59,425 nucleotides of DNA, taken from contig JBQNAL010000012.1 in the NCBI GenBank assembly GCA_052170475.1, positions 1 through 59,425 on the forward strand. The letters run 5' to 3'. The translations under genes and the position numbers were made by a program. Shown here piece by piece: positions 16,510 to 26,634 of this stretch (position 1 is its first letter; the number at the start of each line of letters is the position of its first letter). The notes under the pieces are model-generated. The model saw only the letters and a list, made by a program, of their open reading frames with translations. It was not told the DNA's origin and did not search any database. Source of the stretch: CAJPQU01 sp052170475 (GTDB taxonomy: Bacteria > Bacillota > Negativicutes > Selenomonadales > Selenomonadaceae).

Positions 16510-17372
16510 TCAGGCCATCGTTTCCCACCACGGGGCAAAGATCCGGTCGGGATCGTCGAGGTGGAGGGCTTCGCCGATCTCGGGGGTGAGGAGGCGGTAG
16601 CTGCGCGTTTGGCTGGCTGCGGCAAGAGAGCGGTAGGGGGCATCCCACGCGTGACGCGCAAGCGCGAACTTCCCGCTGTGCGCGGGGAGGACGGCTTTTG
16701 CGCCCACGTCCTCGGCGGCTTGCGCCGTCTCTTCCGGCATCAGATGAATGCGGTGCCACTGCTTATTGTATTGGCCGTTCTCCATGATGGCGAGGTCAAA
16801 GCCGCCGAACTTCTGCCCGATCGCTTTGAAATGGCCGCCGTATCCGCCGTCGCCGCTGCAAAAGATCTTTCGCTTGGGCGTCAGGAGGGCGAATCCCGCC
16901 CACTGCGTCTTATTTTGCGCCAAGAAGCGGCCGGAAAATGCTGCGACGGCAGCACATGCACCTGAAGATTCGCCGCGATTTTCACCTCGGTGAACCAGTC
17001 CTCCTCGTGGAGCCGCGTCGTATCAAAGCCCCACTGCTCCACATACGCACCGACGCCAAGGGGGCAGACGATGTCCCGAACCTTCGGGCGAAGCGCCATG
17101 AGACTCGGGTAATCCAAATGGTCCCAGTGATCGTGCGTGAGCAGGAGAACGTCGATGGGCGGAAAATCGTCCGCCGTGTAGACGTTGCTGCCCGGGAACG
17201 CCTTTTGGAACTGTCCGTTTTGATAGTGGAGCGACGCCATGATGCGCTTTAGGCGCGCCCCTTCTGGCTATCTGCCAAAGGCCGGGCGAGGGGCGAACCA
17301 AGTGCCGCCCGCCGATAAAAGTTCCACCGTCGCGAGTCCCCCTCCGATAAATTCTCGTCTGTTCCCCCTCAT
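16510..17372 (-). pseudogene. MBL-fold metallo-hydrolase (UlaG/NAPE-PLD-like), broken by a stop codon and a frameshift
   Basis: Reading from an ATG at 17372 gives MRGNRREFIGGGLATVE and continues to AFGR, where an in-frame TAG occurs (17268-17270). The same frame resumes with PEGARLKRI and leads into the metallo-beta-lactamase core: LLLTHDHWDHLDYPSL (the HxHxDH motif), then VCPLGVGAYVEQWG. At about 16935-16938 one base is missing from a T run, and the end continues in another frame: AQNKTQWAGF, FCSGDGGYGGHF, LPAHSGKFALARH. The domain order and length match intact relatives of about 290-330 residues, so two independent lesions are needed to explain it. Either the gene is decaying or the frameshift is a sequencing error; the stop codon is harder to explain that way. 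Confidence 0.8.
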
Positions 17373-17656
17373 CCTCCACACGTCTCCGCCATGATTGCTG
17401 CACCCATTATATACCGTTCGCGCCGGAGAAAGTCAAGGGGCTTCCTTCATGGTGTGCATGGCAATCTCTCCCCAAAAATAAAAGCCCCTTGACCGATAGT
17501 TACTACCGCATGATATGATGGCAGTATACTATAAGTGACGTGGTATGATTTCCCATTCGCCGAATATCCTACGGAATGAATATGGGAGAACCCTGCCGGG
17601 AAAATCACAAGCAAGCATTGTCCCCATATCTTCAATGTACGAGTCTACCAGAAAGC

Positions 17657-17870
17657 GATCGAGTAGGAGGCGGTGATAGGCCGCCGTCCTCTCACACCAT
17701 CGTGCGTACCGTTCGTTAAACGACGGTTGCAGTAGGTTGCGTGTACGGACTGATATGCCTCGGCTAAATCATAAAAGCCGAAGCGTATCAGTCTTTCTTT
17801 TTCGGCTGTGTAGTCACGGTCAACCGAAAGTGAACCGTGGTTGACAACAGGCTGCAACGTGACTATCATA
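17657..17870 (-). mobile_element. Group II intron remnant (3' end, domains V-VI) without its reverse transcriptase
   Basis: On the minus strand the segment contains CGAACGGTACGCACGATGG, then TGTGAGAGGACGGCGG and ends CACCGCCTCCTACTCGATC. These match, from memory, the highly conserved 3' end of bacterial LtrA-type group II introns. Domain V can be folded as ACCGTCGT pairing with ACGATGGT (17694-17730) and domain VI as GGCGG/CCGCC (17660-17693). The intron's 5' part and its reverse-transcriptase/maturase gene, normally about 2 kb, are missing; bioW starts instead. The upstream limit near 17870 is a guess. The rest of the gap (17373-17656) shows no gene. Confidence 0.72.
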
Positions 17871-17903
17871 GAACTATATTTGAAGAAGGCGAGGGACTTC
17901 GCT

Positions 17904-18613
17904 TTGTTATACAGTCTGAAAATGCGGGCCAGCAAAGAAGAAAATGGGGAAAGCGTGCATATTTCCGGGGCGGAAAAGATCTTGACGGAGAAGGAATTGG
18001 GCGAAAACGCCGCCGCTCTCATCGGTCGGGCGCTGCACCATGCCAAGGGCGAGGCGGATTTCATCAACTTGAAGATCGAGGCTGCGCCAAAGACGGACAT
18101 CCGTTACATCGACGCGCTGCCAGTCTCGACGCTTGAAGTGGCGACGCCGGAGGAAGGGCAGGCGGCCATCATCGCAGCGCTCGCCGAATTGGGCATCGAG
18201 AACGGGGCGGCCATCATGGCGCAGTTCCGCCATACCTACGCCATGCGCGGGGCGATGCTCCTCGACGCGGACACGCTGGAGCGCCTTGAGCCAGATCGCG
18301 CGCGGCATCCGCGCCACCTATATGGACGCGGCGCATGGGGCGGGGCGCGCCGCCAGCGACGAAAAGAACCATTTCCAAGAGGCCATCGTCTTGGCCAGCA
18401 AAGTGGTGAGCGCCCCCATATCCTCGCGGAGATCTGCATGTCCGATGATCCCGACTATGTGGCGGGCTATGTGGCCGCCCTCTCCATCGGATATCGGCGC
18501 ATCACGAAGCTCAAAGCACCCGGCTCGCCCGACGGCGGCCGGATTTTTCTCTACCGCGGGCCGAAGGCGGAGGTGGCGGAAACCATTCGCTATTTGGAAA
18601 ACAGAAGGTCTTG

Positions 18614-18617
<4 letters not shown>
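17904..18617 (+). pseudogene. bioW: 6-carboxyhexanoate-CoA ligase (pimeloyl-CoA synthetase), with two compensating frameshifts
   Basis: A TTG at 17904 with GAGGGA 7 bases upstream gives MLYSLKMRASKEENG, aligning with the start of known BioW. The N-terminal half includes KHISG-like VHISGAEK and LPVSTLEVATPEEGQ. An extra base at about 18284 shifts the frame, so SQIARGIRATYMDAAHG through EAIVLASKVVSAP is read in frame +1. A missing C in the run at 18413-18417 returns it to HILAEICMSDDPDYVAGYVA and the C-terminus. As written, about 43 central residues are scrambled. BioW makes pimeloyl-CoA for biotin synthesis. bioF follows with a GTGA overlap. The paired indels could be base-calling errors, but bioF and the hydrolase nearby are also broken. 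Confidence 0.82.
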
Positions 18618-19832
<1,215 letters not shown>

Positions 19833-19952
19833 GCCAAACGGTGCGCCGTACCCTTCCCCACCCAGCGCACGTCCGGCATCGCGCAAAGATATGCCCTATT
19901 CCCTTCGCGCATAGCCAATTTCTAAAATCGCGCTGTCTTCCGCATGAATTTG

Positions 19953-19961
19953 TGCTACACT
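19953..19961 (+). promoter_or_regulatory. Extended -10 promoter element of ompM
   Basis: TGCTACACT gives an extended -10 box about 43 bases before the ompM ATG, with no good -35 box. The ribosome site AGGAGGG lies 11 bases before the ATG, slightly long. The stretch 19833-20003 holds no other feature. Confidence 0.5.
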
Positions 19962-20003
19962 ACTCTTGAGGAAAATCATTTCACTTAGGAGGGTTCATTT
20001 CCG

Positions 20004-21275
20004 ATGAAAAAAACGGTATTGTCCGCTTTTGCGGCGTCGTTGGTGTTAGGCGCTTCTTCCCCTGCGTTCGCGCTCTCCAATCCCTTTGCCGACGTCCCCG
20101 CCGATCACTGGGCCTATGACGCCGTGGCGCAGTTGGCGACGGACGGCGTCATCGAGGGCTACGGCGACGGCACCTATCGCGGTGCGCAGGAGATCACGCG
20201 TTATGAGATGGCGAAGATGGTCGCTCGCGCCATGGCGAAAGGCGCGACGGGGGCAGATCAAGCGCTCATCGACAGGCTTTCTGCCGAATTTTCCGACGAG
20301 CTGCGTCAGTTAGGCGTCCGGGTGGCAAGCTTGGAGAAACGCGTCGATCACGTGACATGGCGGGGACGGCTCCGCTACCGTTACCGCTCGCAGCGGCATG
20401 AGGGGGAATCTTCCTCCAACATGAACCAAGCACTCCTGCGCCTAGAGCCGACGGTGAAAATCAATGAACATTGGACGGGCAAGGTGCGCATCGACTACCG
20501 AACGGACATGAACAGCGCCGCGAACGCGACGTCCTCGGTGCTTGATCGGGCTTACGTGGAGGGCGTGTACGGTGATACGGTCGTCCAGCTCGGCAAATTG
20601 TGGTACGTCACACAGGCCGACCACGGTCTCGTCTTGGACGGATCAATCGCCGGCGGTCATGTTGCTTTTGGAAAAGACGTCAAGCTTTCCTTGGCTGCCG
20701 GCCGCTACTACCTAAATACGTACCGTGATTTTGGCGCGAGCGCCGGGGGATCGGACACCGTCAGTTACCAGGGGATCGGACTCTATAACGACAGGACGCA
20801 GAAATTCACTTGGGGCGTAGGGTACCATCGCCTGAAAAATGATCGTTACCTGCAAAACCTGTACGGGGACGACAGCGCCAACATCTGGAGCGCAGGCCTC
20901 GGCTACAAATTCACGCCCACGCTCAATCTGAACGTCGCCTACGCGAAAAATACCAGCGGCGATCTCAAGAGCAAATACCGACAGGCCTACATCTTCGCGC
21001 TGAGCTACAAGGGCGCGAGGGCAAACGACGCCGGATCGTTCGGCATGACGGCCACGTACCGCCATTTCGGCCAATATGCGATGCTATCCCCGACGTACAA
21101 CATCTTTTCGATGATCGATAACACCCGCACCATCGAGGGCTGGGAAGCCGGAGTCTCCTATACGTTCGCCAAAAACATCGTGGGCAACGCCTATTATTTC
21201 CGCGGCAAATCCGTCAACGATACCGGCGACAAGGAGTACAGCAACCTCTTCGCCGAAGTGAACTTTTTCTTTTAG
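20004..21275 (+). CDS. ompM: OmpM-type outer-membrane porin with N-terminal SLH domain
   Basis: The 423-residue protein has a signal peptide (MKKTVLSAFAAS to about residue 24), then one S-layer-homology domain with FADVPADHWAYDAVAQL, GYGDGTYRG and ITRYEMAKMVARAM (residues about 27-85). A short coiled-coil segment (ELRQLGVRVASLEKRVDHV) leads into a beta-barrel of about 300 residues rich in alternating aromatic strands and ending EVNFFF. In Negativicutes such proteins are the main porins and tether the outer membrane to peptidoglycan through the SLH domain. It stands alone between its own promoter and a strong terminator, consistent with high expression. It is the clearest taxonomic marker in the window. 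Confidence 0.95.
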   Translation: MKKTVLSAFAASLVLGASSPAFALSNPFADVPADHWAYDAVAQLATDGVIEGYGDGTYRGAQEITRYEMAKMVARAMAKGATGADQALIDRLSAEFSDELRQLGVRVASLEKRVDHVTWRGRLRYRYRSQRHEGESSSNMNQALLRLEPTVKINEHWTGKVRIDYRTDMNSAANATSSVLDRAYVEGVYGDTVVQLGKLWYVTQADHGLVLDGSIAGGHVAFGKDVKLSLAAGRYYLNTYRDFGASAGGSDTVSYQGIGLYNDRTQKFTWGVGYHRLKNDRYLQNLYGDDSANIWSAGLGYKFTPTLNLNVAYAKNTSGDLKSKYRQAYIFALSYKGARANDAGSFGMTATYRHFGQYAMLSPTYNIFSMIDNTRTIEGWEAGVSYTFAKNIVGNAYYFRGKSVNDTGDKEYSNLFAEVNFFF

Positions 21276-21293
21276 CCGCGTCTCCCAAAACAC

Positions 21294-21330
21294 GAAAAGC
21301 CCTGCCGCCATCACGCGCGGCAGGGCTTTT
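21294..21330 (+). terminator. Terminator downstream of ompM
   Basis: AAAAGCCCTGCCGC pairs with GCGGCAGGGCTTTT around an 8-base loop, 19 bases past the ompM stop. Confidence 0.92.
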
Positions 21331-21433
21331 CATGTTCGCTATCCTTTTGGGGACGGGGCACTTTCCTCATCACGCGCAGCGCTCTATACCGGCCAACCGG
21401 GAGCGCGTGGAGCATCGCCCTTGACGCTCCTCC

Positions 21434-22126
21434 TTAAAGCAAGGGCGCGTATAGTCCGGCGGCGAATACGGTGAGGATGCCGGCGGCGATGAGGGCTAAT
21501 GAACTCATCGCGCCCTCGACCGCGCCCATCTCCATCGCCTTCACCGTGCCGATGGCGTGGGAAGCTGCGCCGATGGCAATACCACGGGCGATGGGGTTTT
21601 CGATCTTTGCCCAGCGGCAGAGCGGCTCCGCAAGCATGTTGCCCAAGATCCCCGTCACGATGATGACCGCCGCCGTGATGGCCACATAGCCGCCCAATTC
21701 CTCCGCCACGCCCATGCCGATGGCCGTGGTGATGGACTTCGGCAATAGCGTCACATAGGACGCATGGCGCAGATGAAAGAGCGCCGCGAGCGCTAAGATC
21801 GTCGTCAGGCTCGTGACCACGCCGGCGGTGACCCCCGCCAAAACAGCGGCGAAGTTGCGCTTCATCATGCCGATCTGCTCGTAGAGGGGCAGCGCCAAGG
21901 CGATCGTCGCCGGGGTGAGGAGCCAGCCAATGTACTTCGCGCTGGAAAGATACGTCCCGTAGTCGATGCCGAAGATCGCCAAAAACGCGATGGTCAAAGC
22001 GATAGCCACCAGCAGCGGATTAAAAATCGTCCATCTTAGTTTTCCCTTAATGATAATGCCCGCCCCGTAAAACACAATGGTGACAAACACGCCGAAAAAA
22101 ATCGAAGTCTTCCAAAACTCGCTCAT
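21434..22126 (-). CDS. lrgB: LrgB/CidB-family membrane protein
   Basis: The 230-residue protein has seven or eight membrane helices and the LrgB signature: LLPKSITTAIGMGVAEELGG (key residues PKSITTxI) and, later, GIAIGAASHAIGTVKAMEMG. LrgA and LrgB act together as a holin-like or metabolite-export pair; in other Firmicutes they influence autolysis or pyruvate transport. lrgA lies 41 bases upstream, so the two form one operon. No LytSR-type regulator is nearby. Confidence 0.93.
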   Translation of the reverse strand: MSEFWKTSIFFGVFVTIVFYGAGIIIKGKLRWTIFNPLLVAIALTIAFLAIFGIDYGTYLSSAKYIGWLLTPATIALALPLYEQIGMMKRNFAAVLAGVTAGVVTSLTTILALAALFHLRHASYVTLLPKSITTAIGMGVAEELGGYVAITAAVIIVTGILGNMLAEPLCRWAKIENPIARGIAIGAASHAIGTVKAMEMGAVEGAMSSLALIAAGILTVFAAGLYAPLL

Positions 22127-22167
22127 ACAAATGCCTCTTTTTCCATCTCTACTTCTCTGTCATTTTC

Positions 22168-22557
22168 TTAGCCGACGCTCTTCTCGTGAAGCGCCTTAGC
22201 GCGCAGCCGATGCATTTGGGTACGGAGAATCCACTGGGTGAACCGCCCCGTGACGAGGATCACCATGATCGTGGACACGGCGGTAATCACCAGATACGCC
22301 CCCAAATCCGGCCGCAGGACGCCCCACGCCTCCATGATCCCCACGGCAGGCGGCACGAAGAGGATCGGCATGATCTGGATCAGAAACGTCACCGCCTCCC
22401 GAATATCCCCTGCCTTCACCCATTTTCGCCAAAGCGCCAAAAACAGCAACAAAATGCCGTAGATGCTGGCTGGAACGGGGAGAGGCAACGCTGCGCGCAA
22501 AATCTCTCCCAAGAAAGCAAACAACAAGATGATAGAAAACTGCTTGACATAGTTCAC
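22168..22557 (-). CDS. lrgA: LrgA/CidA-family holin-like protein
   Basis: The 129-residue protein has four membrane helices and the LrgA pattern LPLPVPASIYGILLLFLAL followed by FLIQIMPILFVPPAVGIME. The C-terminal tail is basic. It lies 48 bases after the cytidylate-kinase-like gene and directly before lrgB. Confidence 0.93.
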   Translation of the reverse strand: MNYVKQFSIILLFAFLGEILRAALPLPVPASIYGILLLFLALWRKWVKAGDIREAVTFLIQIMPILFVPPAVGIMEAWGVLRPDLGAYLVITAVSTIMVILVTGRFTQWILRTQMHRLRAKALHEKSVG

Positions 22558-22605
22558 GATAACCCCTTCTCCTTCAACTCTGCCGCCGAAAAATCGACGC
22601 GCCGA

Positions 22606-23178
22606 TCAATGCCCGACGACCTGATCCACATAATGCTCGATCAGTTCTTCCGTGCGCGCGAACCCTAAGCGGCAGCTATTGATCGTCAGATCATATTGAT
22701 CCGCCTTGCCCCAGACCTCTCCCGTATAATATTTATGGTATGCCAGCCGATTTTCATCGTTTTCCTTCACCCGCGTCTTTGCCGTCGCCTCGGAAATCCC
22801 GTAGCGCTCCTTTAGCACCTTCACCCGCGCCGCGAACTCGCCGCAGAGAAATACCCGCACACAGTTTGGCCGGTCGCCGTACACCACGTTGCCGCAGCGG
22901 CCAACGAGGATGAAATCGTCCGGCGGCAAAAGCTCCGCCAAAATCTTCTCCGCGCCCCGCCGTACCCCGTGCGTATCCGCCGCCAGGGAAATCGCCGAGA
23001 GAAGGCTGTTCATGGGGCGCTCCGCGAAAAATTCCGGCGTCCGCACCAAAAGCCCCGTCGCCTTCCCCGCCTCGTTCAGCGTCCGCATATCAAAAAGGGG
23101 CAATCCATACTTCTCCGACAGCGCCCGCCCCACCTGCGTTCCGCCGCTGCCGCACTGTCTCGCCAAGGTAATGATCAT
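22606..23178 (-). CDS. Cytidylate kinase-like family protein
   Basis: The 190-residue protein starts MIITLARQCGSGGTQVGRAL, a P-loop of the form GSGGTxVG that is typical of the cytidylate-kinase-like family rather than of true Cmk (GPAGAGKS). It continues with FILVGRCGNVVYGDRPN and an Arg-rich lid region RVKENDENRLAYHKYYTG. These proteins are common in anaerobic Firmicutes and have no proven substrate. It precedes lrgA with a 48-base gap. Confidence 0.88.
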   Translation of the reverse strand: MIITLARQCGSGGTQVGRALSEKYGLPLFDMRTLNEAGKATGLLVRTPEFFAERPMNSLLSAISLAADTHGVRRGAEKILAELLPPDDFILVGRCGNVVYGDRPNCVRVFLCGEFAARVKVLKERYGISEATAKTRVKENDENRLAYHKYYTGEVWGKADQYDLTINSCRLGFARTEELIEHYVDQVVGH

Positions 23179-23333
23179 ACGTTTTCCTTCTTCCTCTCAT
23201 CCATCAAGAAATACGACCTCATATTGTAGCACAAATTCTCCTCTGTGGCAAATTTCTGGCTCCAGCCCCACGGGACTTTCTGCCAATTTTTCCTATGATG
23301 GCGTCAAACTCCGCCGTTCTCTTGCATGGAAGA

Positions 23334-23362
23334 TTGACAAAGATCTCTCCTCATCATACAAT
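23334..23362 (+). promoter_or_regulatory. Sigma-A-type promoter of the 5'-nucleotidase gene
   Basis: A perfect TTGACA (23334-23339) is followed by a 17-base spacer and TACAAT (23357-23362). The ATG is 68 bases further on. Confidence 0.85.
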
Positions 23363-23429
23363 ACAAGGGATGACACCCCTTCGCCTCTGCGCAGGGGACA
23401 AGCAAACCATCGACGAGGAGGAGAGATGT

Positions 23430-25034
23430 ATGAACCGTATCATCCGAAAGTTCTTAGGCGGTCTCCTGACAGCCTTGGGCATCTTTGCCCTGCCGCTCAC
23501 CGCGTGGGCGGAGGTAACCATTCTCCACACGAACGACGTCCACTGCGGCGTGGCGCAGAACCTCAACATCGCCCAAGTCGCCCAGTACAAACATGACCTC
23601 ATGAAGCAAAATCCCAATGTTCTCTTGGTCGACGCGGGAGACGCGATTCAAGGAGAACCCCTCGGCAGCCTTTCAGAGGGCGCGGCCATCATTCGCATCA
23701 TGAACAGTGTCGGCTATGATTTCGTCATCCCCGGCAACCACGAATACGATTTTGGCATGACGCGCTTTTTGGAACTTGCCCCGCAGCAAACATGCGGCTA
23801 TTATAGCTGCAACTTCCTGGATAAGAGAACGGGAAAGCCCGTGCTGCCCAGCTATAAGATCTTTACGATGGACGGGAAAAAGATCGCCTTTGTCGGCGTC
23901 ACCACCCCGGAGACACTTGTCTCCTCCACCCCAATCTTTTTCCAAAACGAGGACGGTCAATTCATCTACACGTTCTGTGAAGATGAAGATGGCACCAACC
24001 TCTACGCGCACATTCAGGCAGCGGTAGATGCCGCGCGTGCCGAAGGCGCGCAGTGCGTCGTCTTAGTCGGGCATTTAGGCACCAACGGCGCCATCTCCGT
24101 CTGGTCGAGCGGCGCCGTCGCGGCGCACACGACCGGCATCAACGCCATCATCGACGGCCATTCCCACGAACAGTATTCCCGCGTGGACAAGAATAAAAAC
24201 GGAGAAGATGTCGTCGTCGCCCAGACGGGAACGAAGCTCGCTACGGTCGGGAAACTCACCATCCACGACGACGGGACGATCACCTCGGAACTCGTCCGTA
24301 AGCTGCCGCCGCCCGATCCCGCCGTCAAAGCCATCGTAGAGGAAGAGCTGGCGAAAGTGGACGAGATCCTCGGTCAGCCGGTCGGCGAGGCGGAGATCGA
24401 CTTCGTGACCGACATCGACGGCGTCCGCCGCGTACGCTGCGGCGAAACGAACTTGGGGGACTTCGTCACCGACGCGCTACGCGCCGCGATGCACACGGAC
24501 GTCGCCCTCCTCAACGGCGGCTCCTTCCGTGCCCCCATCCTAAAAGGCACGGTAACGTATAAATCCTTGGCGACGACGTTTCCCTTCAGCAACACCCTCG
24601 TGGTGCGGAGTGTCTCCGGGGCGCAGCTCTTAGACGCGCTGGAACTCGGCGCCATGAACTACCCGGAAGAAAACGGCGGCTTCATGCACGTCTCCGGCCT
24701 CACCTACACCATCGATGCCCGCATTCCCTCCTCCGTCAAGCTCAACGCCCAGGGCGGTTTCGTCGAAGTCACCGGCGAGCGCCGGGTAAAGGACGTCATG
24801 GTGGACGGCGAGCCCCTCGACCTCACGGAAGATTACACCGTCGGCGGCACGAACTACATCATGCGAAACGGCGGCAACGGCATCACCATGTTCGACGGGA
24901 CGCCCATCCTCCGCGACGCGAACACCTCCGACCTTGACGCCATCGCCGAATTTATCCAAGAACAGGGCGGCGTCGTAGGCGAAGGCTACGAAACCCCCAC
25001 CGGCGAAGGCCGCATCACGATCCTCACGGAATGA
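23430..25034 (+). CDS. Secreted 5'-nucleotidase / UDP-sugar hydrolase (UshA family)
   Basis: The ATG at 23430 follows GAGGAGG and gives a 534-residue protein with a signal peptide ending TAWAEVT. The N-terminal metallophosphatase domain shows ILHTNDVHCG, LLVDAGDAIQGEP, IPGNHEYDFG and IDGHSHEQY, the dimetal ligands of the family. The C-terminal substrate domain has NLGDFVTDALRAAM, ALLNGGSFRAPI and YTVGGTNYIMRNGGNG. It should hydrolyse extracellular nucleotides to nucleosides and phosphate in the periplasm. It has its own promoter and a terminator just downstream. Confidence 0.93.
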   Translation: MNRIIRKFLGGLLTALGIFALPLTAWAEVTILHTNDVHCGVAQNLNIAQVAQYKHDLMKQNPNVLLVDAGDAIQGEPLGSLSEGAAIIRIMNSVGYDFVIPGNHEYDFGMTRFLELAPQQTCGYYSCNFLDKRTGKPVLPSYKIFTMDGKKIAFVGVTTPETLVSSTPIFFQNEDGQFIYTFCEDEDGTNLYAHIQAAVDAARAEGAQCVVLVGHLGTNGAISVWSSGAVAAHTTGINAIIDGHSHEQYSRVDKNKNGEDVVVAQTGTKLATVGKLTIHDDGTITSELVRKLPPPDPAVKAIVEEELAKVDEILGQPVGEAEIDFVTDIDGVRRVRCGETNLGDFVTDALRAAMHTDVALLNGGSFRAPILKGTVTYKSLATTFPFSNTLVVRSVSGAQLLDALELGAMNYPEENGGFMHVSGLTYTIDARIPSSVKLNAQGGFVEVTGERRVKDVMVDGEPLDLTEDYTVGGTNYIMRNGGNGITMFDGTPILRDANTSDLDAIAEFIQEQGGVVGEGYETPTGEGRITILTE

Positions 25035-25069
25035 TAGCAAGGGGTAGACAAAAGATCGAGTAAAAAAAT

Positions 25070-25105
25070 GGCTGCGCCCTTAAAGTAAAGGACGCAGCCG
25101 TTTTC
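25070..25105 (+). terminator. Terminator between the 5'-nucleotidase and sirtuin genes
   Basis: GGCTGCG pairs with CGCAGCC with further pairing inside, followed by GTTTTC, 36 bases after the nucleotidase stop. Confidence 0.75.
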
Positions 25106-25139
25106 TTTCCTCATCGCGATATAAAAGGAGGCCACGCGT

Positions 25140-25889
25140 ATGACCGATGTAGAGAAACTCACCGCCATACTCAAAGACAGCCGTCGGGCAGTATTTTTTG
25201 GCGGCGCCGGCATGTCCACGGAGTCCGGCGTGCCGGATTTTCGCAGCGCGAACGGCATATACAGCCGAAAGCTCCATCAGGAATTTCGCCCGGAAGAAAT
25301 GGCGTCGCACAACTTTTTGGACCATCATCCCGAAGCCTTTTTTGAATTTTACCGCGAACATCGCATCTTTCACAACATCAGGCCAAACGCCGGACACGAG
25401 GCGCTGGCCGAATTGGAGCGGCGCGGCATCGTGCGCTTGGTCGTCACGCAAAACATCGACGGCCTTCATCAAGCGGCAGGCACGAAAAACGTCTGCGAGC
25501 TGCACGGCTCGATTGCCCGCTGGCCATGCACCGTCTGCGGAAAAATCTATCCGACGGCGTACGTCCTGCAGGAAGAGCAACAGCCCATCCCGCACTGCGA
25601 AGCCTGCGGCGGCATGGTGCGCCCCGGCGTCGTCCTCTACGGGGAAGGACTGAACCCTGATGTCTTGGAAACATCCATCCGCGCCATTCGCGACGCCGAT
25701 ACCCTCATCGTAGGCGGCACCTCCCTCGTCGTCTACCCGGCGGCAGGGCTGATCGATGATTTTCAAGGCCGCCATCTGGTTCTCATCAACCAGACCGAAA
25801 CGCACGCCGACACCCGCGCCCACTTAGTGATCCGACGCCCCATCGGCCAAGTGCTGAAAGAAGCCACCGCCGCCCTCCCCGCGATGTAA
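25140..25889 (+). CDS. cobB: NAD-dependent protein deacylase (sirtuin)
   Basis: The 249-residue protein is a full-length sirtuin. It shows the NAD-binding GAGMSTESGVPDFRS, the catalytic-site TQNIDGLHQAAG, ELHGS (catalytic His), two CxxC zinc pairs (CTVCGKIY and CEACGGMVRPGVVLYGE) and VGGTSLVVYPAA. It removes acyl groups from lysine using NAD+. The ATG follows AAAAGGAGG by 8 bases. It stands between a terminator and a convergent toxin-antitoxin pair. Confidence 0.95.
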   Translation: MTDVEKLTAILKDSRRAVFFGGAGMSTESGVPDFRSANGIYSRKLHQEFRPEEMASHNFLDHHPEAFFEFYREHRIFHNIRPNAGHEALAELERRGIVRLVVTQNIDGLHQAAGTKNVCELHGSIARWPCTVCGKIYPTAYVLQEEQQPIPHCEACGGMVRPGVVLYGEGLNPDVLETSIRAIRDADTLIVGGTSLVVYPAAGLIDDFQGRHLVLINQTETHADTRAHLVIRRPIGQVLKEATAALPAM

Positions 25890-25936
25890 AGGGGTTCTTG
25901 CGCGGAACCGCTCGCCGCAAAATTCTCTTACTTTCC

Positions 25937-26215
25937 TCAGCCAAACAAATCCGCATGACTTCCGAGACGATACAGCATCAGAATAAGCACATCCCCGCGA
26001 ATTTCATAGATCAGCAACCAATCCGGCTCAATGTGGCACTCGCGGCTCCCCTCGTATTCGCCCTGCAGCTCATGATCGCGATATTTTTCCGCCAACGGTT
26101 CGCCATTCGCCAACTGTTCAATCACATCATATAGCTTCTTCAACTCTTTTCCTTGCTTCTTGGCTAATTTCAAATCTTTTTTGAACCGCCGGGTAAAGCG
26201 AACTTCATATTTCAT
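25937..26215 (-). CDS. yafQ: YafQ-type mRNA interferase toxin (RelE superfamily)
   Basis: The 92-residue protein has the RelE/YafQ fold: KYEVRFTRRFKKDLKLAKKQG at its start (key residues R-x-x-KDLK), a central HELQGEYEGSRECHI, and the C-terminal LYRLGSHADLF, which supplies the catalytic His typical of YafQ. Such toxins cut mRNA on the ribosome. The ATG overlaps the antitoxin stop by four bases. Confidence 0.93.
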   Translation of the reverse strand: MKYEVRFTRRFKKDLKLAKKQGKELKKLYDVIEQLANGEPLAEKYRDHELQGEYEGSRECHIEPDWLLIYEIRGDVLILMLYRLGSHADLFG

Positions 26216-26484
26216 GATTCAAGCGCTGCCTTCAATTCATCCATATTCCTATATCCTTTCGCTTTCGGATCGGCAGCCATCCGTCGTCCCTCGGCAATCG
26301 CCTCTCGCGTGATGCGATTGGGCGTATGCAGCGTCAAAGGAAATGGCATGCCATTCTGCCGGATGGAAGCCCGAAGAAAGAGGTTGATGGCGGATGTCAT
26401 GGTAAGACCAAGCTCATTGAACACGGCTTCCGCCTGTTTTTTAATTTCATGGTTCGTCCGAACATTCAAATTTGTCGTTTGCAT
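26212..26484 (-). CDS. dinJ: RelB/DinJ-family antitoxin
   Basis: The 90-residue protein starts MQTTNLNVRTNHEIKK; the ATG at 26484 is chosen because AGGGG lies 8 bases upstream, although other in-frame starts exist a few codons earlier. It has the ribbon-helix-helix N-terminus of DinJ with LGLTMTSAINLFLRASI, and a C-terminal toxin-binding helix. It is translated before and overlaps the toxin gene, the usual order. DinJ-YafQ complexes repress their own promoter. Confidence 0.92.
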   Translation of the reverse strand: MQTTNLNVRTNHEIKKQAEAVFNELGLTMTSAINLFLRASIRQNGMPFPLTLHTPNRITREAIAEGRRMAADPKAKGYRNMDELKAALES

Positions 26485-26589
26485 ATTCATCACCCCTGTT
26501 TGTAGTATAGAATAAGGCTTCTCCTTTTGTCAACACAATGTCATTATCCACCTGCAACCACCGCTATACACCATCATCGCACGGCAAAC

Positions 26590-26631
26590 GAAGAGGGGCG
26601 CTTCCCACACCACGGGAAGCGCCCCTCTTCG
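26590..26631 (-). terminator. Long hairpin downstream of hypE
   Basis: GAAGAGGGGCGCTTCCC pairs perfectly with GGGAAGCGCCCCTCTTC around a 7-base loop. It starts four bases past the hypE stop on the minus strand; only a short GTTT follows, so termination may be incomplete. Confidence 0.65.
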
Positions 26632-26634
26632 TCC

